A DNA stretch of 34,916 nucleotides from an uncultured archaeon A07HB70 (GTDB lineage Archaea; Halobacteriota; Halobacteria; Halobacteriales; Haloferacaceae), in NCBI GenBank assembly GCA_000496195.1, contig KI543180.1, positions 182,774-217,689 of the forward strand, in the 5' to 3' direction. The position numbers and the translations under genes are program-made. Numbering within the stretch: the first letter of the stretch is position 1; each line of letters starts with the position of its first letter. Below the pieces are notes generated by a model that was not told the DNA's origin, made no database searches, and was given only the letters and a program-made list of their open reading frames with translations. This document shows, in pieces, positions 19,011-29,300 of this stretch.

Positions 19011-19579
19011 CGGTCGACCGCCTCCGGCTGGACCTCGTCCAGCACCTCGCGCACGGCGTCGCGAAACGCCGCGAGCGAGCGACCATCGTTCTCGACCCGG
19101 CGGTCCGCGTCCGCGATCACGTCGTCCATGCCCCAGTCGAGTTCACGCTCCTCGCGGGCGCGCAGCCGCTCGCGGTCGGCGTCGGTGGCGTCCCGGCCAC
19201 GCTCCGCGAGGCGGTCGGCGCGGGTCTCGAACGGAGCCTCCACCGCGAGGACAGAGAAGTCGTCGCCGAACCGCTCGCGGAACCGGCTGGTCTCCGCGGG
19301 CGACCGGAGGCCGTCGACGACGACGAGGTCGACGCCGGCCTCCCCGAGCGCCCGCTCGACGTGCGGGAGCGACGCCTCCGCGACCGCGGCGGGGCCCCCC
19401 TCGTCGCGGAGCGTCTGTGCGACCTCGCCGTGGTGGGTCGCGGGCTCCAGCCCGCGCTCACGGCAGGCTTCGCGGATCACGTCGCCCATCGTCACGACGG
19501 GGACGCCCGCCGACTCGGCGACGGCGGCTGCCTCGCCCTTGCCGCTGCCGGGCATCCCGACCGTTCCCACGACTGACAT
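19007..19579 (-). CDS. UPF0200 family nucleoside-kinase-like P-loop protein
   Basis: MSVVGTVGMPGSGKGEAAAVAESAGVPVVTMGDVIREACRERGL...DGLRSPAETSRFRERFGDDFSVLAVEA. Confidence 0.85.
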   Translation of the reverse strand: MSVVGTVGMPGSGKGEAAAVAESAGVPVVTMGDVIREACRERGLEPATHHGEVAQTLRDEGGPAAVAEASLPHVERALGEAGVDLVVVDGLRSPAETSRFRERFGDDFSVLAVEAPFETRADRLAERGRDATDADRERLRAREERELDWGMDDVIADADRRVENDGRSLAAFRDAVREVLDEVQPEAVDR

Positions 19580-19658
19580 CGTTTCCTCTCGGTCCGCCCG
19601 GCTGTTAATTCCCGCGAACCCGCGGCGCTTTAGTCACACCGTGGACTCGATCCGCCGA

Positions 19659-19733
19659 GGGCACGTAGCTCAGCCAGGATAGAGCGTCGGACTTCTAATC
19701 CGACGGCCGTGGGTTCGAATCCCACCGTGCTCG
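19659..19733 (+). tRNA. tRNA-Arg (anticodon TCT)
   Basis: Acceptor GGGCACG / CGTGCTC (with one G-T), anticodon arm GTCGGA-CTTCTAA-TCCGAC, T-arm with GGTTCGAATCC; no intron; TATA-like ctttag about 27 nt upstream. Confidence 0.95.
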
Positions 19734-19836
19734 TGAGACCGCCGGGCGACAGCGAGGCGTGTCGAACGCCCAGGCAGGGGATCCGAAGCAGGGAGCGGGA
19801 GGCGAGCGATCACCGCGAGCGAACGGGAGCGACCGT

Positions 19837-19853
19837 GGTTCGAATCCCACCGT
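19837..19853 (+). repeat. Direct copy of tRNA-Arg 3' end (T-arm/acceptor fragment)
   Basis: GGTTCGAATCCCACCGT at 19712-19728 (in the tRNA) is repeated exactly at 19837-19853; flanks also similar (ccgtgGGTTCG...gctcg versus ccgtGGTTCG...acccg). Confidence 0.85.
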
Positions 19854-19963
19854 ACCCGACCCGCACGAGCGGCGACCCCGCCAGCAGCCGCGGCTCGACG
19901 TCGCGAGCCTCGCCGCCCTGCCGCGACCCAAACCCTCAGGCCCCCGCGCCCGGCACGCGCGGT

Positions 19964-20749
19964 ATGGACCGCACGAACGACGTCCGGCGGGCGCTGGCGG
20001 CGGGCGACCCAGTCGTCGGCGCGGGCGCGTCGACGTTCGCGCCGGAGGTGGTCGAGACGTACGGCGCGCTCGGCCTCGACTTCGTCTGGCTCGACTTCGA
20101 GCACGACGGCCCCGCGCCGCAGAACGCCCGCCTGCTGAACGACCTCTCGCGCGCCGCCGACTGCGCGGGCACCGAACTCCTCGTTCGCCTGCCGAGCGAG
20201 GACCCCCACCTCGTGCGGAAGGCGCTCGACGCCGGCGCCCGGAACGTCCTGATCCCCCGCGTGGAGACCGCCGAACAGGTGCGGACGGCGGCGGCGGCGA
20301 CCCGGTTTCGCCACGACGGTGCGCCGGGCGAGCGCGGCGTCGCGCAGGCCCGCGTGACGACGTGGGGAAGCGACGACGAGGGGTACGTCGACGAGGAGGA
20401 CGAGCAGGTCGCCCTCGGCACGATGGTGGAGTCCGCGGCGGCAGTCGAGAACCTCGACGACATCCTCGACGTGCCCGCGCTCTCGTTCTGCTTCGTCGGC
20501 CCGGCAGACCTCTCCGTCTCGCTCGGCCACCCGAACGAGCGCGACCACCCCGAGGTGCGCGAGACGGTGGCCGACGTCGAGGCGCGTGTCGCCGAGAGCG
20601 ACGTCGCGCTGGCGGGCATCGCGAACTCGCCGGCAGCCGTCGCCGACGCCCGCGACAGCGGCTACGACCTGCTGCGGATCGGCGGCGACCTCGCGGTCCT
20701 GCGCTCGGCGCTCGGTGACCGCGTCGACGCGGTCCGCGAGGCGCTCTGA
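19964..20749 (+). CDS. HpcH/HpaI aldolase/citrate lyase family protein
   Basis: MDRTNDVRRALAAGDPVVGAGAST...GLDFVWLDFEHDGPAPQNARLLNDL...ARNVLIPRVETAEQVRTAA...LSFCFVGPADLSVSLGHP. Confidence 0.92.
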   Translation: MDRTNDVRRALAAGDPVVGAGASTFAPEVVETYGALGLDFVWLDFEHDGPAPQNARLLNDLSRAADCAGTELLVRLPSEDPHLVRKALDAGARNVLIPRVETAEQVRTAAAATRFRHDGAPGERGVAQARVTTWGSDDEGYVDEEDEQVALGTMVESAAAVENLDDILDVPALSFCFVGPADLSVSLGHPNERDHPEVRETVADVEARVAESDVALAGIANSPAAVADARDSGYDLLRIGGDLAVLRSALGDRVDAVREAL

Positions 20750-20760
20750 CCGCGCCACAC

Positions 20761-20767
20761 TTTATAC
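20761..20767 (+). promoter_or_regulatory. Putative TATA box (tttatac) for the amidohydrolase gene
   Basis: AT-rich heptamer about 28 nt upstream of the GTG start at 20792, the expected archaeal spacing for a leaderless transcript. Confidence 0.55.
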
Positions 20768-20791
20768 AGAAGCACGCGCACCCACGTCTAC

Positions 20792-21889
20792 GTGAGCGAC
20801 TCACAGCAGGTCAGGGCGGTCGCTGACGTCGACCGCGTCGTCGACTGCGACGCACACGTCACCGAACACCAGTCGGACCTCCTGCCGTATCTCGAGGGGC
20901 CGATGGCGTCGGCGCTCCGGACCGACGTCGACGACTCCTACGGCTACATCTCCTCGTTCTACCCCTCTGCGGGCTTTCTCACCCCGGTCAACACCGGGAA
21001 GGCCGACGCGACGAGCGTCAAGACCCCCGCCGACGTGCGCGAGGGGATGGACCTGCTCGACACCGACACCGTCGTGCTGACGCCGACGCAGAACCTCTAC
21101 CTCGGCTGCGTCCAGCACCCCGAACTCGCCGCGGCGCTCGGGCGGGCGTACAACGCCTGGCTGCTCGACACGCTCGTCGACCCGTCGGCGGGCCGGTACG
21201 GCGCCTGCGTCGTCGCGCCACAGCGCCCCGCGGAGGCGGCGGCGGAGATAGACGACCGGGCCGACGAGCCGGGGGTCTGTGCCGTCTTCCTCCCCAGCGG
21301 CGGCGTGAACCCGCCGCTCGGCAAGCGCCAGTACGACCCGATCTACGAGGCCGCGGAGCGCGCCGGCCTGCCCGTGATGATGCACAACGCCGCGGGGACG
21401 ATGCTGCTCTCGTTCCCGAACCTGTTCCAGGGGTTCGACCGATATCTCTCCAGCCACGCGCCGGTCCACGCGATGCAGCATATGACCCACCTCTCATCGA
21501 TGCTGACGACGGGCGTGCCGGAGCGGTTCGACGTCGACTTCGTCGTCCAGGAGGCCGGTATCGGCTGGGTGCCGTACTTCGAGCGCCGGTTCGACCACGA
21601 GTACCGCGCGAAGCGAGAGGACGCCCCGATCCTCGAGAAGCTCCCCAGCGAGTACCTGCGCGACCAGTTCTACTTCACCAGCCAGCCCGTCGAGGGGACG
21701 GGCGACCCCGACTACGTCGCGTCGATGGTCGAGCTGATGGGGCCCGACCGACTGCTGTTCTCCTCGGACTACCCGCACCTCGACTTCGACCACTCGGCGG
21801 AGCTGTTCCGGGCCGTCCGCTCGCGCCTCGGCCCCGACGCCGCCCGCGGCGTCTACGGCGAGACGGCGACGGCGGTGTTCGACCTCTGA
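20792..21889 (+). CDS. Amidohydrolase (ACMSD-like TIM-barrel metal-dependent hydrolase)
   Basis: GTG start; 'VDCDAHVTEH' (DxH), 'GLPVMMHNAAG', 'DRLLFSSDYPHLDFDHSAELFRAV'. Confidence 0.9.
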   Translation: MSDSQQVRAVADVDRVVDCDAHVTEHQSDLLPYLEGPMASALRTDVDDSYGYISSFYPSAGFLTPVNTGKADATSVKTPADVREGMDLLDTDTVVLTPTQNLYLGCVQHPELAAALGRAYNAWLLDTLVDPSAGRYGACVVAPQRPAEAAAEIDDRADEPGVCAVFLPSGGVNPPLGKRQYDPIYEAAERAGLPVMMHNAAGTMLLSFPNLFQGFDRYLSSHAPVHAMQHMTHLSSMLTTGVPERFDVDFVVQEAGIGWVPYFERRFDHEYRAKREDAPILEKLPSEYLRDQFYFTSQPVEGTGDPDYVASMVELMGPDRLLFSSDYPHLDFDHSAELFRAVRSRLGPDAARGVYGETATAVFDL

Positions 21890-22236
21890 CCCGCCACCGC
21901 GTCGCGGCGGCGGACGACCTGACCGACGGCGAGCGGGTGGTGGTCGACCTGGACGGCCGGGAGGTTGCGGTGTTCCGCGTCGACGGCGAGTTCCTCGCGC
22001 TCGCGAACTACTGTGTCCACCAGGGCGGTCCGGTCTGCGAGGGCCGGCTGTCGGGGACGCTCGCGGAGGCGCCGGACGGGACGCTCTCGTACGACCACGA
22101 GGGTGGGGTCGTCGCCTGTCCGTGGCACGGCTGGGAGTTCGACGTGCGGACGGGCGAGGCGCTCGCGGACCCGAACTACCGCCAGCCGACCTACGACGTG
22201 GTCGTCGAGGCGGGCGCGGTGTACGTCGAGGCGTGA
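21886..22236 (+). CDS. Rieske [2Fe-2S] domain ferredoxin-like protein
   Basis: CVHQGG (CxH) and CPWHGWEFD (CxxH). Proposed CTG start at 21886 overlapping the upstream stop gives (M)TRHRVAAADDLTDGERVVVDLDGREVAVFRVDGEFLAL; the ORF track starts at the in-frame GTG at 21937. Confidence 0.88.
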   Translation: MTRHRVAAADDLTDGERVVVDLDGREVAVFRVDGEFLALANYCVHQGGPVCEGRLSGTLAEAPDGTLSYDHEGGVVACPWHGWEFDVRTGEALADPNYRQPTYDVVVEAGAVYVEA

Positions 22237-22266
22237 ACTGAAGCCGCCGGGGACCGACCGGCCGGC

Positions 22267-23101
22267 GTGAGCCGGTCGCGAAACGTCGCGGTGCTGACGA
22301 CGATGGTGACGGCGCTCGCCGTACTGACGCTCGTGCCGCTCCTGACCCTGTGGGGCGCCGTCGAGCTCGCCGGCGACTCCCCGCAGGGGCTGGCGGGCGT
22401 CGGCAGCGCCTGTGTCGTTCTCTCCGTCGGTCTCCTCGTCGTCGTCCGTGTCGCCGACGAGGGCGGTCCGGCTGGACTCGCCCGCGACCGGGGCGGGACC
22501 GTCGCGTCTGGAGTCGCCGCCGCAGCCGGCGATCCGGTCCGGGAGCCGGTCGGAGGGCGGGACTGTGCGGGCTACCTCTACGCCGTCGAGCACGCGCCGA
22601 GCGACGGGAGCAGCCGTCCCGGACCCGAGTGGGAGCCGCTCGTCTCCGGGCTGGTGGCGTCCGGGTCGCTCGTCGTCGAGACGGCGGACAGCCGCGTCGC
22701 GCTGCCGGTGTCGCGGGCGGTCGAGCCGTCGTTCGCCTCGCCTGCCGCCGCCGGCCCCCGAGGATCTGGACCTGGATCTGGTCGGCGACCCGGCGCCGTA
22801 CCTTCGGCGCCTCGGGATCGAAGCCGCGGACAGCTACCACGACCGGTTCCTGCGGACCGAGCGGGTCCGGGTCGTCGTCGAGGCGTTCGACCCCGGCGAC
22901 CCGGTCACGCTGGTCGGGACGTTCACGGAGCGAGACGGGGTCGTCGAGCCGACGGGTGACGTCGTCGTCCGCCGCGCCGCCGCAGAGGGGTGGGCGCGCG
23001 CGGCAGCACGGAACCTCCGGCGGGCCCGTCGGGTCGCGCTCGTCGTCGGCCCCGTCGGCGCCGCCCTCGTCGTCGCGGGGCTGGCGCTGTCGGCTGCGTA
23101 G
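22267..23101 (+). pseudogene. GIDE-like domain membrane protein, interrupted by a frame change near 22755-22760
   Basis: Frame 1 encodes the N-terminal TMs and first domain; frame 2 encodes PEDLDLDLVGDPAPYLRRLGIEAADSYHDRF...RVRVVVEAFDPGDPVTLVGTFTERDGVV and a C-terminal TM. The protein-like signal changes frame at GGC-CCC-C-GAG. Confidence 0.7.
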
Positions 23102-23170
23102 CGGTCGAAAGAATCGGTCGGTCGAGTGTCGGTGCGTGCGGTGGGTGGGTGTGGCGTTACGTGGGGACGC

Positions 23171-24859
<1,689 letters not shown>

Positions 24860-24886
24860 AGTACAACCGTTGATTGCCGACGGTTC

Positions 24887-24895
24887 TATATAAAT
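24887..24895 (-). promoter_or_regulatory. Putative TATA box (atttatata on the minus strand) for the thermosome gene
   Basis: Strong AT-rich element about 30 nt upstream of the ATG at 24859 in otherwise GC-rich DNA. Confidence 0.65.
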
Positions 24896-24999
24896 CTGTC
24901 GAACGCGACCGCCCGACCGCGCGGCTCGACCCCCGCACGCGGCGTGCGAATCCTTGACGCGCGGACGTTTAAATACGGTCGAGCGGGACGCGGGCCGCT

Positions 25000-25536
25000 C
25001 TACCGCGCCGGACCGAGGCCGTCGGTCAGTTCGTTGTGCTTGCGCTCGAGGTATGCGTAGACGGAGCCGTGGGGTGCGCCGTCGAGGATCATCTCGACCG
25101 CGCGGCGCACCGCGGCCACCTCCTCCGGCGAGCCGATGATGCCGACCGTCGTGCCGTAGACGACCACCTCTGCGCCCGTCAGCTCCTCCATCAGTTCGCG
25201 GGTCCGGCCGTCCTCGCCGATGAGCCGGCCCTTCTGGCGCTGGAGGTCCTTCTGGTTCCGCGTCGCGGCGTCGACGTCGATGAGTTCGAACCGCCGGAGG
25301 TCGTCGTCGAGGAGCGAGAGCGCCTGTTCCGGCGAGAACCCCCGCCCGACCGCCCGCACGACGTCGGGGGCGACCATCCCGGTCACGGGGTCACCGACCG
25401 ACTCGACCGCGACGCTGCCGGACTCGCTGTCGATGTCGAGCCGGACCTCGGCGCGGTCCTCTATCTGCCGCATCGTCTCTCCGCCCTCGCCGATGAGGAC
25501 GCCGATGCGGTCCTGCGGGATCGTCACGTGCTGCAT
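25000..25536 (-). CDS. KH domain RNA-binding protein (archaeal Dim2/Pno1-like)
   Basis: [46 protein letters not shown]...; second KH-like [33 protein letters not shown]. Confidence 0.9.
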   Translation of the reverse strand: MQHVTIPQDRIGVLIGEGGETMRQIEDRAEVRLDIDSESGSVAVESVGDPVTGMVAPDVVRAVGRGFSPEQALSLLDDDLRRFELIDVDAATRNQKDLQRQKGRLIGEDGRTRELMEELTGAEVVVYGTTVGIIGSPEEVAAVRRAVEMILDGAPHGSVYAYLERKHNELTDGLGPAR

Positions 25537-25561
25537 ATCCTGTTTAAGACGGCGCGCGCCT

Positions 25562-26470
25562 TTAATACTGTTCGCTCGCGTCCGTCGTCCCCCCGCTGAC
25601 GGCGTCGTCGCCGTCCGGGCCGGACTCCGTGACCGCGTCGAACAGGTCGTCCGGGTCGACGTCGAGCCCCTGCCGGCCGAAGAAGTTCGCGACGTTCCGG
25701 CAGTCCCGGCGCAGGAACTCGTCGGCCCGCCGGTGGTGGACCGTCACCGCCTGCCCGAGGTCGATGACGACGAGTTCGCCCTCGTAGATGATGAGGTTGT
25801 ACTCCGAGAGGTCGCCGTGGACGAGGCCGGCGGCGTAGAGCCGCCGCATATACTCGCGGACCACCTCGTAGGCGGTCTGTGGGTTCTCGACCGACACCTC
25901 GGCCAGCCGCCGCGCCCGGTCGTCGGCGTGGCCGACGAGTTCCATCACGAGGACGTTCCGCTCGACCGCGACCGGGTCGGGCACCCGGACGCCCGCCGCC
26001 GCCGCCCGCGAGATGTTGGCGAACTCCTTTCGCGTCCACGCGAGCACGACCTTCGACTTGTCGGACCCGATCCCCTCGAACCGCGGGTCGCCGTCGAGGT
26101 AGTCGCGCATCTGCCGGAAGTCCGAGGCGTTGATGCGGTAGATCTTCACCGCGACGTCCCGCCCGTCGCCGAGCGCCTCGTAGACGTTCGCCTCCTTCCC
26201 GGTCGATATCGGCCCGCCGAAGGCGTCGACGTGGCCGTCCTGGACGAGCTTGTACAGCGCCGCGAAGGTGGCGTCGTCGAACACCGCCTGTTCGACCTTG
26301 AACTGGTCGGCGTCCTTCAGGCGCTCGCGGAACTGCGCGAACTCGCGGTCGCGTTTCCGCGCGATCCGGTCTGCCTCCGTGTCGGCGACGTCGACCGTCT
26401 CCCACTCGTCGCCGAACCGCTCGCCCTCGCCGGCGTCGGGTTCGAGCAGGTCGATCTCATCGTCACCCAT
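25562..26470 (-). CDS. rio1: RIO1-type serine protein kinase
   Basis: FGGPISTGKEANVYEA, VKIYRI, AAGLVHGDLSEYNLIIYEGELVVIDLGQAVTVHHRRADEFLRRDCRNVANFF. Confidence 0.96.
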   Translation of the reverse strand: MGDDEIDLLEPDAGEGERFGDEWETVDVADTEADRIARKRDREFAQFRERLKDADQFKVEQAVFDDATFAALYKLVQDGHVDAFGGPISTGKEANVYEALGDGRDVAVKIYRINASDFRQMRDYLDGDPRFEGIGSDKSKVVLAWTRKEFANISRAAAAGVRVPDPVAVERNVLVMELVGHADDRARRLAEVSVENPQTAYEVVREYMRRLYAAGLVHGDLSEYNLIIYEGELVVIDLGQAVTVHHRRADEFLRRDCRNVANFFGRQGLDVDPDDLFDAVTESGPDGDDAVSGGTTDASEQY

Positions 26471-26550
26471 CTCCGCTCACGTACGAGCGCGCGCCGGAAA
26501 AACCCGTGGCGAGGGATTCATACAGCACCGACCCGTATCCTGTTGAGGTC

Positions 26551-27627
26551 ATGGACGACGTTCGCACGGGCCTCTCGTACGGAGACGCCCTCCTCGTGCC
26601 GCACCGTTCGCCGGTCGACAGCCGCGCCGACGTCGACCTCTCGACGACGCTCGCGCCGGGACTCTCGCTCGACCGCCCGGTGCTGTCGGCGGCGATGGAC
26701 ACCGTCACCGGCCCGGACCTCGCCGCCGCCCTCGCCGACGCGGGCGGCCTCGGCGTCCTCCACCGGTTCGCGACAATCGAGGAGCAGGCCGGCTGGGTCC
26801 GGGAGGCCGTCGACCGGGGCGCCCGTGTCGCGGCTGCCGTCGGGATCGCCGAGGACTCGCTCGCGCGGACGGAGGCCCTGCTCGAGGCCGGCGCGGACGC
26901 CGTCGTCGTCGACGTCGCTCACGGGCATATGGAGGCGTGTCTCGACGCCGTCGCGGCGATCCGCACCGAGTTCGACCCCGTCCTCGTCGCCGGAAACGTC
27001 GCCACGCCCCAGGGCGTGGCCGACCTCGCCGCCGCCGGCGCGGACTGCGTGAAGGTCGGCGTCGGGCCGGGGTCGCACTGCACCACCCGCCGGGTCTCCG
27101 GCGCCGGCGTGCCCCAGTTGACCGCCGTCTCGGACTGCGCGACCGCCGCCCGCGACCGTGGCGTCACGACCGTCGCAGACGGCGGCATCCGGTCGTCGGG
27201 CGACGCGGCGAAGGCGCTCGTCGCCGGTGCCGACGCGGTGATGCTCGGGAGCATGTTCGCCGGCACCGCCGAGGCGCCCGGCCCCGTCGTCGAGGCAGAC
27301 GGCGAGCGCTACAAGCGCTCGCGAGGGATGGCGACCACGGCGGCGGCGACGGACCGGACTGACAAGGACGGGACGCCGAGCGCGGACGAGGGTGTCGAGG
27401 CGCTCACGCCGTACAAGGGGCCGCTCGCGGGGGTCGTCGACGAGTTCGCCGCCGGCGTTCGCTCCGGGCTGTCGTACTGCGGGGCACACACCCTCGCCGA
27501 GGCACGCGACCGCGGCGAGTTCGTCCGGGTCGCCGCGAGCGCCCGCGACCGCGAGGGCGCACACTTCGACCAGGAGTGGGAAGACCCCGGCGCGGGCCGC
27601 GGGCGGGTCGTCGAGAGCGACGACTAG
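26551..27627 (+). CDS. IMP dehydrogenase/GMP reductase family protein lacking CBS domains
   Basis: [25 protein letters not shown]...[10 protein letters not shown]..., [77 protein letters not shown]. Confidence 0.9.
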   Translation: MDDVRTGLSYGDALLVPHRSPVDSRADVDLSTTLAPGLSLDRPVLSAAMDTVTGPDLAAALADAGGLGVLHRFATIEEQAGWVREAVDRGARVAAAVGIAEDSLARTEALLEAGADAVVVDVAHGHMEACLDAVAAIRTEFDPVLVAGNVATPQGVADLAAAGADCVKVGVGPGSHCTTRRVSGAGVPQLTAVSDCATAARDRGVTTVADGGIRSSGDAAKALVAGADAVMLGSMFAGTAEAPGPVVEADGERYKRSRGMATTAAATDRTDKDGTPSADEGVEALTPYKGPLAGVVDEFAAGVRSGLSYCGAHTLAEARDRGEFVRVAASARDREGAHFDQEWEDPGAGRGRVVESDD

Positions 27628-27914
27628 CCGATGTGGTCCTCATCGCGGAGCTGGTCGGCCTCGCTCTTCTCGTAGCGCCACACGACGTCGGCCTTCTCGT
27701 CCTGCCAGTCCCACGGGTCGACGAGGACCACGTCGTCCTCGCGGATCCACACCCGCTTCTGCATCCGACCGGGGATACGTGCCGTCCGCTCGACGCCGTC
27801 GGCACAGCGCACCTCGATGCGGTTCGCCCCGAGCATCTCGGTCACGGTGGCGAACACCTCGTCGTCCTCGGGCATCCGCAGGTCGCGCCGAGCGCCGTCG
27901 TCGCCGTCGCTCAT
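27624..27914 (-). CDS. Translation initiation factor aIF1A
   Basis: [71 protein letters not shown]. Confidence 0.97.
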   Translation of the reverse strand: MSDGDDGARRDLRMPEDDEVFATVTEMLGANRIEVRCADGVERTARIPGRMQKRVWIREDDVVLVDPWDWQDEKADVVWRYEKSEADQLRDEDHIG

Positions 27915-27957
27915 CGACCGTCGCTCGCCGCGGCGCGGACTTAATCCGTTCGACCTG

Positions 27958-28950
27958 TCACCGCAGCGCCGCCAGCCGCTCGCGGCCCGGCGCGACGAGA
28001 CGGTCGAGGTAGCCCGCGAGCGCGCCCTTCGCGTCCGCCGGGTGGAGCGCGCCGGACTCGAGGTCCGTCGCCAGCGCCTCGTAGGCGTCGTAGGTCAGGT
28101 CGCCGCCGTACTCCTCCGACCGCTCGACGACCACCTCGTCGAACCGGGGGAACACGTGGTAGTCGAACAGCTGGAGGACGGGGTTCTCGCGCTCCCGCCC
28201 CTCGCCGTCCGGGTCGGGGTCGCGCGTCGGCGGGCAGAACGCCCCCGCTACCTTCTCCTCGATCTCCGCCGTCGTGTCCTCCATCGACAGCGTGACGCCC
28301 TCGCTGGCGGACATCTTACCGACGCCCGTCGAGAGGTCGGCGATCAGCGGCGTGTGGAGACAGGTCGGCGCCTCGTGACCGACCTTCGGCAGGACGTCCC
28401 GCGCGAGCATGTGGACCTTTCGCTGCTCCATCCCGCCGACGGCGAGGTCGAGGTCGAGCGAGACGACGTCCAGCGCCTGCATCAGCGGGTAGACCGCCTG
28501 CGACACCCGGGCCGTGTCGCCGCTCTGAATCTCGCTCATCGACCGCTCGGCGCGCGCGAGGCTGGTCTCCAGCTCCAGCGCGTGGAGCTCCAGCGAGTAG
28601 TCGCGGTCGAACTGGAACGCCGAGCCGTAGACGAACTCGGTCGCCGCCTCGTCCAGCCCGTAGGCGAGGAACTGCGCCTGCATCCGCTCTGCGGTCGCCT
28701 CGATCTCCTCGAACGTCCCCTTCCCGTTGAGGTAGGCGTGGACGTCCGCGAGGAGGACGACGACCTCGAAGCCGGCCTCCTGGAGGTCGATGAGCTTGTT
28801 CGCGGTCAGCATGTGCCCGACGTGGAGCACCCCGGAGGGCTCGTAGCCGACGTACGCCCGTCGCCCCTCGGGGTCGTCGGCGAGCGCGCGAACCTCCTCC
28901 TCCGTGACCACCTCGGCCGCGTTCCGGGTGATCCGCTCGTAGGCGTCCAT
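27958..28950 (-). CDS. tyrS: Tyrosyl-tRNA synthetase
   Basis: [58 protein letters not shown] signature ([15 protein letters not shown]). Confidence 0.95.
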   Translation of the reverse strand: MDAYERITRNAAEVVTEEEVRALADDPEGRRAYVGYEPSGVLHVGHMLTANKLIDLQEAGFEVVVLLADVHAYLNGKGTFEEIEATAERMQAQFLAYGLDEAATEFVYGSAFQFDRDYSLELHALELETSLARAERSMSEIQSGDTARVSQAVYPLMQALDVVSLDLDLAVGGMEQRKVHMLARDVLPKVGHEAPTCLHTPLIADLSTGVGKMSASEGVTLSMEDTTAEIEEKVAGAFCPPTRDPDPDGEGRERENPVLQLFDYHVFPRFDEVVVERSEEYGGDLTYDAYEALATDLESGALHPADAKGALAGYLDRLVAPGRERLAALR

Positions 28951-28990
28951 ACCCGAGGGCGGTCTGCCGACCGGATATGCGTTCCCCTCT

Positions 28991-29263
28991 CTACGGGGCG
29001 CCGTGCCGGCCCGGTCCGTCCTCGCGCACGAGGAGGTAGACGACCAGCACCGCGATGCCGCCGACGCCGGCGACGAGGAACCCGCCCAGGGTGGCGACGG
29101 CCCACAGCGTCGCGTCGTCGCGCCCGCGACGGGTCGCGTCGCGGTACACCCAGTACGCCGCCCCGGCGGAGACGACGACCGAGACGACCAGGAAGAACAG
29201 GCCGATCAGGAAGACGATCAGCAGTTCGACGCCGCCGGGAAGCTGGAGGGGGATCGGGAACAC
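28991..29263 (-). CDS. Small membrane protein, unknown function
   Basis: Two to three hydrophobic helices with 'AAYWVYRDATRRGRDDATLWAVATLGGFLVAGVGGIAVLVVYLLVRED'. Confidence 0.65.
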   Translation of the reverse strand: MFPIPLQLPGGVELLIVFLIGLFFLVVSVVVSAGAAYWVYRDATRRGRDDATLWAVATLGGFLVAGVGGIAVLVVYLLVREDGPGRHGAP

Positions 29264-29300
29264 GGCGGCTCCTCTGCTTCCCGACGTAACGCTCTTTCCA

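Noticed and set aside
19709-19963. In-frame upstream extension of the aldolase ORF through the tRNA region
   Set aside because: The extension overlaps the tRNA-Arg gene; the protein-like sequence begins at the ATG at 19964.
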